DNA from: Limisphaerales bacterium
GTDB lineage: Bacteria > Verrucomicrobiota > Verrucomicrobiia > Limisphaerales > UBA1100
DNA length: 64,000 nt
NCBI GenBank assembly: GCA_014382585.1
Contig: JACNJL010000041.1
Location: forward strand, 62,001-126,000
Direction of reading: 5' to 3'
Shown here: positions 57,964-64,000 of the stretch, piece by piece
Position numbering within the stretch: the first letter of the stretch is position 1
Layout: every line of letters begins with the position of its first letter
Notes under the pieces: model-generated
What the model was told of the DNA's origin: nothing
The model's database searches: none
What the model saw: the letters and a program-made list of their open reading frames with translations, nothing else
Made by a program: the position numbers and the translations under genes

Positions 57964-59106
57964 TCACGCCGGTGCGAGGGCGGCCTCGCGGGCCCATTGG
58001 TCGGCGGCAAGAATTTCATTCAGCGTGGGTTTAGCCACCCAATCGTGTGCATCCATCGTGCGGGTAACGGTGCTGGTGATTTCGGGGAATGAAATTTCTC
58101 CGGCACAAAAAGCGTCCACGGCGATCTCGTTGGCGGCATTGAGTACGGCAGGCAAGGTGCCTCCCACTTCGCCGGCACGCCGAGCGAGGTTGAGGGATGG
58201 GAAACGGTCGGTGTCCGGCTCCTCAAAATCCAAACGGCCAATTTCTGCAAGACTCGTTTGCACACGATCACTGGCGGCGCGGGCCGGATGAGTGAGCGCA
58301 TACTGAATGGGCAAACACATATCCGGCGTGGAAAGCTGCGCAAGCATTGAGCCATCGACAAATTCGACCATTGAATGAATCACGCTCTGCGGATGCACCA
58401 CCACACGCACACGCGGCATTTCGATATCGAAGAGCCACCGCGCCTCAATCATTTCCAAACCTTTATTAAAAAGCGTGGCAGAATCGATGGTGATCTTGCG
58501 GCCCATTTCCCACGAGGGATGTTTGAGCGCTTGCTCCACGGTGATGCCGGCAAACTCGTCCGCGGGCTTTTCGCGAAATGGCCCCCCCGAAGCGGTAAGC
58601 CAAATTTGCCGCACACTTTCCGACGGCTTGCCTTCGAGGCATTGGAAAATTGCTGAGTGCTCGCTGTCCACCGCCAGCACGTTCACGCCGTGCTTGCGGG
58701 CTTCGGCCATTACGATTTCGCCGGCCATCACGAGAATTTCCTTGGACGCCACTGCGATGTCTTTCCCTGCACGAATGGCCGCCAACGCCGGTTGCAAACC
58801 CGCCGTGCCGACGATTGCGATGAGCACGATGTCCGCTTCCGGCAATGTCGCCAGTTTCAGTAAACCCTCGTCACCAAAATGCACTTCCGGTTTGCCGTTA
58901 TATTCATTGGCCAATTCCTTGGCGGCGTCCGGACAATTGATGGAAATTGCGGCGGGTGAAAATTGTTTCGTCTGTTCGCGCAGCAACTTCGAATTGCGCC
59001 CGGCCGCAAGACCCACTAGGCGAATGTCATCCGGCAAATCCTCGGCCACTTTGCAGGTACTTGTACCAATGGAGCCGGTGCTGCCTAATAGAACGACGTT
59101 TTTCAT
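57964..59106 (-). CDS. dxr: 1-deoxy-D-xylulose 5-phosphate reductoisomerase
   Basis: A 380-residue enzyme of the MEP pathway converting DXP to MEP. The N-terminal NADPH site (VVLLGSTGSIGTST), VDSEHSAIFQCL, TASGGPF, HPSWEMGRKITIDSATL and the substrate-loop segments are intact. Its start overlaps the cdsA stop by 4 bp. Confidence 0.97.
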   Translation of the reverse strand: MKNVVLLGSTGSIGTSTCKVAEDLPDDIRLVGLAAGRNSKLLREQTKQFSPAAISINCPDAAKELANEYNGKPEVHFGDEGLLKLATLPEADIVLIAIVGTAGLQPALAAIRAGKDIAVASKEILVMAGEIVMAEARKHGVNVLAVDSEHSAIFQCLEGKPSESVRQIWLTASGGPFREKPADEFAGITVEQALKHPSWEMGRKITIDSATLFNKGLEMIEARWLFDIEMPRVRVVVHPQSVIHSMVEFVDGSMLAQLSTPDMCLPIQYALTHPARAASDRVQTSLAEIGRLDFEEPDTDRFPSLNLARRAGEVGGTLPAVLNAANEIAVDAFCAGEISFPEITSTVTRTMDAHDWVAKPTLNEILAADQWAREAALAPA

Positions 59107-59996
59107 TGGGCCAATCCGTACTTAAGAAACAAATACATCAAGGGGGCATTGAACAGCAGGCTATCGAGCAAGTCGAGCACTCCGCCCACACCTGGGAAAA
59201 ACCCACCGGAATCCTTGAGGCCCGCTTCGCGTTTCATCAGCGATTCTACGAGATCGCCCGCCACCGATCCCACGCCAAGCAACGCCCCCAACGTCAGCGC
59301 TTGCGCCAGCGTGAAGTCACCAAAATGCCCGCCCGCGAAATGCAAAAACGCCCAGCTCGATGCGACTGAAAAAATAATTCCGCCCACAAAGCCCTCCCAA
59401 GTTTTGCCCGGACTTACGCGCGGAATCATTTTGTGTTTACCAATTAGCGACCCCGTGCAGTACGCGCCCGTGTCGCTCATTTTGCTGACGACGATGAAGT
59501 ACAGCAACCACCACGCACCATCGAGGTCTGGAAAATAGCGAATTTTTTGCAACACATTCAGCAGGATGGCCACATAAAAAATACCGAAGAGCGTGGAAGC
59601 CACCGCCGCCATCCCGCGTTCATTCTCCGAAGCGCAAAGTTGGCAAATCCCCAACGCGGGAATCAAACAAATCAAAAACGCCAATTCCATTTCCCCCGCC
59701 AGCGCTGCATCCCCGCGAATCGCCAGCGCCCAAAACACCAATCCAATCAACCCCACTCCCGCTGCCGTGCCCAGTGTGACAAAGGGTGCCAATTCCCGCT
59801 TGCGGGCCATTTGGAAATACTCCAACAACGCAACCGCCCCGAGCAACGCCATGATTCCACCGAAGGCCGCCAACTTCACTTTTTCATTCAGCGCAAACAA
59901 TCCTGCCATCAGTACGCCATAAAGAACCAAACTGCTGCACAAGCGGCGCACAAATGTTTGACCCTTTGAAAGTTTTACCTCCGCGTCATCAGCCAT
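59103..59996 (-). CDS. cdsA: Phosphatidate cytidylyltransferase
   Basis: A 297-residue multi-pass membrane enzyme making CDP-diacylglycerol. About seven hydrophobic segments and the family signature in the C-terminal half (SKMSDTGAYCTGSLIGKHKM then SPGKTWEG) support the call. It sits between uppS (52-bp gap) and dxr (4-bp overlap). Confidence 0.94.
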   Translation of the reverse strand: MADDAEVKLSKGQTFVRRLCSSLVLYGVLMAGLFALNEKVKLAAFGGIMALLGAVALLEYFQMARKRELAPFVTLGTAAGVGLIGLVFWALAIRGDAALAGEMELAFLICLIPALGICQLCASENERGMAAVASTLFGIFYVAILLNVLQKIRYFPDLDGAWWLLYFIVVSKMSDTGAYCTGSLIGKHKMIPRVSPGKTWEGFVGGIIFSVASSWAFLHFAGGHFGDFTLAQALTLGALLGVGSVAGDLVESLMKREAGLKDSGGFFPGVGGVLDLLDSLLFNAPLMYLFLKYGLAQ

Positions 59997-60048
59997 TTGC
60001 AGGAACGGTAGGGATTGAAGCTAAGTGATGTCGAGCGCGTTATTGCGA

Positions 60049-60786
60049 CTACAGTTTTCCAAAACGCCGGTGGCGCTTGGCGTATTCTTCAAGAGCGGCG
60101 TGGAATTGGGGCTTTCGGAAATCAGGCCAGAGAGTGGGAGTGACAACCATCTCGGCGTAGGAAACCTGCCATAAAAGAAAATTGCTCAAACGCATTTCGC
60201 CACTGGTGCGAATGAGCAAATCGGGGTCGGGAATGTGATGGGTGTAGAGGTGTTTGGAAACAAGTTGTTCATCAATTTCCGCAGGATCTAATTTACCGGA
60301 AAGAGCTTTTCCTGCGATGGCGCGGGTGGCGTCGACGATTTCCGCGCGCGAGCCGTAACTGAGCGCCAACACCAACGTGAGGCCGGAATTTTTGGCAAGC
60401 GCCGCACGGGTTTTTTTTAACTGCAGCTGCACAGCCTCGGGCAGGCGATGAATTTGGCCGATGACCTCAAGCTGCACGTTGTTGCGATTTAACTCGCCCA
60501 CTTCCTTTTTTAAATAATGCGCTAGGTAACGCATAATTGCATCGACCTCGGTCTTCGGACGATTCCAATTCTCCATCGAGAAAGTGTAGAGCGTGAGATA
60601 GCGCACGCCCGCTTCGGCGGCAGCTTTGATGATCGCCCGGGCAGATTCCGCGCCACGGCGATGGCCTTCCACGCGCGGCATCCCATGCTCGCGGGCCCAA
60701 CGCCCGTTGCCGTCCATGATGACCGCCACGTGCAGGGGCAAAAGCTCCTGCGCCTCGGCGCTCAACTTGGACGTACGCGCGCTCAC
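60049..60786 (-). CDS. uppS: Isoprenyl (undecaprenyl) diphosphate synthase
   Basis: A 245-residue cis-prenyltransferase that makes the C55 carrier lipid. VAVIMDGNGRWARE is the IPP/FPP-binding signature; GHRRGAES, TLYTFSMENWNRP and the C-terminal RTSGEMRLSNFLLWQ complete it. I use GTG 60786, which shares GTGA with the purA stop (4-bp overlap); a longer frame would lie wholly inside purA. This is unusually tight coupling of purine and cell-envelope genes. Confidence 0.95.
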   Translation of the reverse strand: MSARTSKLSAEAQELLPLHVAVIMDGNGRWAREHGMPRVEGHRRGAESARAIIKAAAEAGVRYLTLYTFSMENWNRPKTEVDAIMRYLAHYLKKEVGELNRNNVQLEVIGQIHRLPEAVQLQLKKTRAALAKNSGLTLVLALSYGSRAEIVDATRAIAGKALSGKLDPAEIDEQLVSKHLYTHHIPDPDLLIRTSGEMRLSNFLLWQVSYAEMVVTPTLWPDFRKPQFHAALEEYAKRHRRFGKL

Positions 60787-62051
60787 AAAAACATCGTTTG
60801 GCTCCGAGCCGGCCCCACGGACGCGATAATAATTTTTGCTCCGATGAGTTTTGAAAGCGCCTGCAAATATCGGCGTGCTTTTGGCGGCAGCCTTTTCCAG
60901 TCGGTCACCGCTGAGGTATCGCAGCACCAACCAGGGAATGTTTTATAAATGGGTTTCACGCGCTCGATGTCCTCAGCATCTGTTGGGACGTAGTCGAGCC
61001 TTTTGCTGTCAAGCCGGTAGCCGGTGCAGATTTTAATTTCCGCCAACTTATCGAGGCCGTCAATATTAGTCACTGCCAATTGATCAATGCCATTCACTTG
61101 CACCGCCTGTCGCGTGGCCACCGCATCAAACCATCCGCAACGGCGCGGACGACCGGTGGTCGCACCGAATTCGCGCCCCATGTTGTGCAGCATATCGCCA
61201 ATGGAATCGTCCTCCGTCGGGAATGGCCCGCCGCCGACGCGCGTGGTGTACGCCTTGAGCACGCCGAGCACGTGATCGACGCGATTGGGCGGCATTCCGG
61301 AGCCCGTACAGGAACCACCGGACGTGGTGTTAGACGAAGTCACAAAAGGATACGTGCCCTGATCGATATCGAGGTAGGTGCCTTGTGCGCCTTCAAAGAG
61401 GATTTCCTGTTTGGCATCCAACGCATCGTGAACCATCCGCGTGGTATTCGCCACGAAGGGCGCCAGACGCCGCGCGGCTTTCCGGTAATCTTCGTGGATT
61501 TTTTTGAAGGACAACCCCTTACCACCCAGCGCACGGATGATGCGATTGGCATCGCGCAAGCGACTGCGCAGACGTGATTCAAACTTTTTGGCGTCCACCA
61601 AGTCCGCCAATCGAAGGCCGGTGCGGGCAATCTTGTCGCCATACGCCGGGCCGATGCCGCGCAGCGTGGTGCCGATTCTATTTTTGCCCTTGAGGTTTTC
61701 CGTGCACGCCTCGATGGCGCGGTGGTATGGCATCACGATGTGCGCTTTGTCGCTGATAAACAGGCGGTTCTTCACGTTCACCTTGTGCCGCTTCAACCCG
61801 TCCAACTCGCGCACGAGCGACACGGGATCAATCACCACGCCGTTACCGATGATACAGCGCTTGCGCGCACGCAGGATTCCCGAAGGGATCAAGTGCAGCA
61901 CATATTGCTTTTTGCCCACGCGAACTGTGTGGCCGGCGTTCGCGCCGCCTTGGCTGCGCACCACCAAATCCGCGCGCTCGGTGAGCACGTCGATGATTTT
62001 GCCTTTGCCTTCATCGCCCCATTGGGCGCCGATCAGAATTGTGTTTGCCAT
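60783..62051 (-). CDS. purA: Adenylosuccinate synthetase
   Basis: A 422-residue enzyme that joins aspartate to IMP using GTP, the first step to AMP. The N-terminal GAQWGDEGKGK (GTP loop) and NAGHTV, the GTTLRGIGPAYGDK segment and the C-terminal KTFPGWC region are all present. I use ATG 62051; the longer frame begins in the leader. The leader contains overlapping hairpins (see separate entries). It probably heads the purA-uppS-cdsA-dxr-rseP-ispG transcript. Confidence 0.97.
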   Translation of the reverse strand: MANTILIGAQWGDEGKGKIIDVLTERADLVVRSQGGANAGHTVRVGKKQYVLHLIPSGILRARKRCIIGNGVVIDPVSLVRELDGLKRHKVNVKNRLFISDKAHIVMPYHRAIEACTENLKGKNRIGTTLRGIGPAYGDKIARTGLRLADLVDAKKFESRLRSRLRDANRIIRALGGKGLSFKKIHEDYRKAARRLAPFVANTTRMVHDALDAKQEILFEGAQGTYLDIDQGTYPFVTSSNTTSGGSCTGSGMPPNRVDHVLGVLKAYTTRVGGGPFPTEDDSIGDMLHNMGREFGATTGRPRRCGWFDAVATRQAVQVNGIDQLAVTNIDGLDKLAEIKICTGYRLDSKRLDYVPTDAEDIERVKPIYKTFPGWCCDTSAVTDWKRLPPKARRYLQALSKLIGAKIIIASVGPARSQTMFL

Positions 62052-62054
62052 AAG

Positions 62055-62085
62055 CCAAAAAACAAAAAGCCCCGTCGAGCGGGGC
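62055..62085 (-). terminator. Terminator-like hairpin in the purA leader
   Basis: On the minus strand GCCCCG, loop CTCGA, CGGGGC (62069-62085), followed by TTTTTGTTTTTT and then the purA ATG 18 bases after the hairpin. It looks like a factor-independent terminator but has no upstream same-strand gene nearby to end, which suggests attenuation. Confidence 0.65.
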
Positions 62086-62105
62086 AAATACGATTGCTAT
62101 TTGCC
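62083..62105 (-). promoter_or_regulatory. Candidate alternative hairpin of the purA leader
   Basis: A perfect 8-bp stem (GGCAAATA/TATTTGCC) with a 7-nt loop, just 5' of the terminator-like hairpin on the minus strand and sharing three bases with it, so both cannot form fully at once. Confidence 0.5.
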
Positions 62106-62110
62106 GGAGG

Positions 62111-62139
62111 AGAATGGTGGTCGTTTTGGGCGCTGTCAA
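62111..62139 (-). promoter_or_regulatory. Possible purA promoter
   Basis: On the minus strand a perfect TTGACA (62134-62139) and a 17-nt spacer to CATTCT, a poor -10 box. The start would fall near 62,104, so the mRNA would begin with the first leader hairpin. Confidence 0.35.
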
Positions 62140-62183
62140 TCAAATCCCTTCCCTCACGAGCAAGGCACCGCTATCTTCCGCGC

Positions 62184-62984
62184 ATGTCGTTGCCGGCTGA
62201 TTATCATATGCACACACCCTTGTGCCGCCACGCGAAGGGGGAACCCATCGAGTACGCGGCGCGCGCGCTGGAATTGGGATTGCCGGAGATTGGCTTTAGC
62301 GATCACTCGCCAGTGGAGCACGATGATCAGGATAACTGGCGGATGCTCGCCGGTGAACTGGATGAATACGTCGCCAAAGTGGAACTCGCCCGCGAGACCT
62401 ACCCTGCTCTGCCCATTCGGCTGGGGTTGGAAGTCGATTTCATCCCGGGCCACGAGGCGTGGATTGAGGAAATGGCGGGCCGCTACAATTGGGATTATTT
62501 TATTGGCTCCGTCCATTACGTCTCCGGCAAATGGGATTTTGATAATCCGAAGTACATCGCCGAGTGGGACAACCGCGGCGTCGACGATGTGTGGGCGGAA
62601 TACTTCGAGCGCCTCACGGCGGCGGCTGCATCGGGGTTGTTCCAAATCATTGGCCATCCTGATTTGCCCAAAAAATTCGGCCACCGCCCCACACACGATT
62701 GCACGGATTTATTTCAGGAATTTCTCGACGCCTGCAAAAGCACCGACACGTGCATTGAGCTAAACACCGCCGGCCTTCGCAAAGATTGCGCTGAGATTTA
62801 TCCGAGCTTGGATTTTCTGAAACTCGCGCGCGCGGCTGACATTCAAATCACCTTCGGCGCGGACGCCCACGCGCCGCACGAAGTGGGGATGAATTTGGAG
62901 GATGCGATGGAGTTGGCGAGGACGGCGGGGTTTGATGAATGTTGCCGTTTTGTCGGGCGTGAAAAAAGTGTGGTGGAGATTTGA
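62184..62984 (+). CDS. PHP-domain histidinol-phosphatase-like protein
   Basis: A 266-residue polymerase-and-histidinol-phosphatase domain protein. ADYHMHTPLCRHAKG at the N-terminus, FSDHSP, EVDFIPGHE, GSVHYV, GHPDL and the C-terminal FGADAHAPHEVG provide the usual metal ligands of HisK-type phosphatases. It probably hydrolyses histidinol phosphate, but PHP proteins also act on other phosphoesters and no his genes are nearby. I use ATG 62184, divergent from purA; the much longer frame upstream is antisense to purA. Confidence 0.85.
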   Translation: MSLPADYHMHTPLCRHAKGEPIEYAARALELGLPEIGFSDHSPVEHDDQDNWRMLAGELDEYVAKVELARETYPALPIRLGLEVDFIPGHEAWIEEMAGRYNWDYFIGSVHYVSGKWDFDNPKYIAEWDNRGVDDVWAEYFERLTAAAASGLFQIIGHPDLPKKFGHRPTHDCTDLFQEFLDACKSTDTCIELNTAGLRKDCAEIYPSLDFLKLARAADIQITFGADAHAPHEVGMNLEDAMELARTAGFDECCRFVGREKSVVEI

Positions 62985-63004
62985 ATTGCCAAGCAGTTTA
63001 ATAA

Positions 63005-63778
63005 TTATCGGGCGATGCCGCGTTGGCTGGATTGGAGGAAGTTTAGTAGGTGCTCAACTTCGCGTGAGGTTTCAACTTCTTGAATGGCTTTGTCGATTGA
63101 GTTGGCGAGGGTGAGGTCGCCTCGGAAGATAATTCGGTGCGCTTGTTTCAGGGCGGCTTGGGATTCAGCGCTGACTTCGTTGCGCTTGAGGCCTTCTTTG
63201 TTTAGGGCGCGGGTGGTGGCGGGGTTGCCGTCGGCCATCATATATGGGGGGATGTCTTGGACGACTTTGCTGCAACCGCCGATGATGGACATGGTGCCGA
63301 TGCGGCAGAATTGATGCACGGCGGCGAGGCCACCGATGATGGCGCGGTCTTCGACGGTGACGTGGCCAGCGAGGGTGGCGACGTTGGACATCACGATGTG
63401 ATCGCCAAGCTGGCAATCGTGCGCGACGTGGGTGTAGGCGAGAAGATTGTTATGAGAACCGATGATGGTGGCGTCGCCATCGTCGGTGGCGCTGTGGATG
63501 GTGACGTATTCGCGGAGGGTGTTGTGCGAACCGATGCGGGTGTGGGTCGTGCCGCCGGAATGTTTGAGGTCCTGCGATTGGAGGCCGATGCTGGCGAAGG
63601 GGTAAAGGGTGTTGGTTTCGCCGAGCTCGGTGTGGCCATCGATAACGATGTGGGAATGGAGGATGCAGCCTTGGCCGAGCGTGACGTTCGCGCCGATGAC
63701 GCAATAGGGGCCGATGTGGCAGCCTTCGGCAATGTGTGCGCCAGGCTCGATGACGGCGGTGGAGTGGATTTGGTTCAT
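63005..63778 (-). CDS. lpxA: UDP-N-acetylglucosamine acyltransferase
   Basis: A 257-residue left-handed beta-helix enzyme for the first step of lipid A synthesis. Hexapeptide repeats run through most of it (IHSTAVIEPGAHIAEG, CHIGPYCVIGANVTLG), with LAYTHVAHDCQLGDHIVMSN carrying the catalytic His and a helical C-terminal domain. I use ATG 63778; the longer frame overlaps the FabZ module. It begins 5 bp after the stop of the FabZ module. Confidence 0.96.
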   Translation of the reverse strand: MNQIHSTAVIEPGAHIAEGCHIGPYCVIGANVTLGQGCILHSHIVIDGHTELGETNTLYPFASIGLQSQDLKHSGGTTHTRIGSHNTLREYVTIHSATDDGDATIIGSHNNLLAYTHVAHDCQLGDHIVMSNVATLAGHVTVEDRAIIGGLAAVHQFCRIGTMSIIGGCSKVVQDIPPYMMADGNPATTRALNKEGLKRNEVSAESQAALKQAHRIIFRGDLTLANSIDKAIQEVETSREVEHLLNFLQSSQRGIAR

Positions 63779-63783
63779 TGTGC

Positions 63784-64000
63784 TCAGGACTCGTCGTTGT
63801 CGATGAGCATAAAGGTGATGAGCGCGCCGCTGACTTGTTCGCCGTTGACGAGGCATTTGCCTTGGGCTTTGCCGATCTTGCCGCGGGATTTGGTGAGCTC
63901 GACGTCGATGGTGAGGGTGTCGCCGGGGAGAACGGGTTTGCGCCACTTGACATTTTCGGCGGCCATAAAGTAGGCGAGCTTGCCGAAGTTTTCGGCTTTC
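63784..64000 (-). CDS. fabZ: FabZ hot-dog domain, C-terminal part (cut by window edge)
   Basis: The open frame continues off the end of the window. The visible part reads ENFGKLAYFMAAENVKWRK, then PVLPGDTLTIDVELTKSRGK and ends GALITFMLIDNDES, the C-terminal part of the 3-hydroxyacyl-ACP dehydratase FabZ. It ends 5 bp before lpxA. In several bacterial groups FabZ is fused to LpxC; whether that holds here cannot be seen. Confidence 0.9.
   Translation of the reverse strand, partial: KAENFGKLAYFMAAENVKWRKPVLPGDTLTIDVELTKSRGKIGKAQGKCLVNGEQVSGALITFMLIDNDES

Noticed and set aside
61722-62183. N-terminal extension of the PHP gene
   Set aside because: It runs antisense through purA and its leader; the PHP domain begins exactly at ATG 62184.
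62052-62183. Purine riboswitch in the purA leader
   Set aside because: The leader is too short for the known aptamers; only simple hairpins are seen.
1-64000. CRISPR arrays, prophage genes or insertion sequences
   Set aside because: No regularly spaced repeats, cas genes, phage structural genes, integrases or transposases were seen; the three tRNA genes show no flanking duplicated ends.

Overview
The window looks like a chromosomal segment of a Verrucomicrobiota bacterium (PVC superphylum). Two gene pairs coding for PSCyt2/PSD1 (DUF1549/DUF1553) and DUF1501 proteins are typical of Planctomycetes and Verrucomicrobia. LPS genes (lpxA and a FabZ module) point to a Gram-negative envelope. An uninterrupted bacterial set (lepA, ftsH, tilS, serS, lysS, carA, pyrC, purA, recO, ybeY) shows an ordinary chromosome. 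I found no phage genes, insertion sequences or CRISPR array. Genes are densely packed on both strands, with many 1-4 bp overlaps.

Layout. 1-9,100: tRNA-Arg, a lipoprotein aminopeptidase, then secreted degradative genes (alpha/beta hydrolase, beta-propeller protein, PSCyt2/PSD1 protein, Tat-exported DUF1501 protein). 9,070-18,000: housekeeping genes tilS, ftsH, rpe, a phosphohexomutase, lepA and an unusually long lepB. 18,100-23,700 (minus): glgA, serS and an amino-sugar-like trio (NagB-like, PIG-L deacetylase-like, Gfo/Idh/MocA). 23,850-29,250: tRNA-Gly, pyrC, thioredoxin, carA, an FHA membrane protein, lysS. 29,250-36,200: thrC, an oxidoreductase/glycosidase-like pair, then an MFS transporter, a lipoprotein and an FHA-Ser/Thr kinase, with tRNA-Ser. 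36,200-42,900: a small membrane protein, rmuC, a YbjN-like protein, then a large cytochrome-PSCyt2-LamG-PSD1 protein and its DUF1501 partner. 42,900-47,800: an SBF-type transporter overlapping a probable pseudokinase, a CPBP protease, comF, accD, a DUF3568 lipoprotein. 47,980-54,130: a 1,190-residue hybrid histidine kinase, then HIT-phoH-ybeY-recO. 54,160-62,050 (minus): purA-uppS-cdsA-dxr-rseP-ispG, joining purine synthesis, the MEP isoprenoid pathway, undecaprenyl carrier and phospholipid synthesis and membrane proteolysis. 62,180-64,000: a PHP phosphatase, lpxA and a FabZ module cut by the window edge.

Expression signals. Several promoters of the type TTGnnn-16/17-TAnnnT lie so close to start codons that the mRNAs may be leaderless or nearly so (pyrC, HIT operon, rmuC, ftsH). 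A few genes instead have clear Shine-Dalgarno sites (DUF3568 lipoprotein, thioredoxin, YbjN-like). The most interesting regulatory element is the purA leader, where an 8-bp hairpin overlaps a terminator-like hairpin followed by a U-rich tract, just before the start codon. The most interesting proteins are the degenerate kinase coupled to a transporter, the NagB-like enzyme with an altered catalytic motif, and the signal peptidase with a large insertion and an internal duplication. Calls rest on reading the sequence and recalled family motifs; no searches were run.
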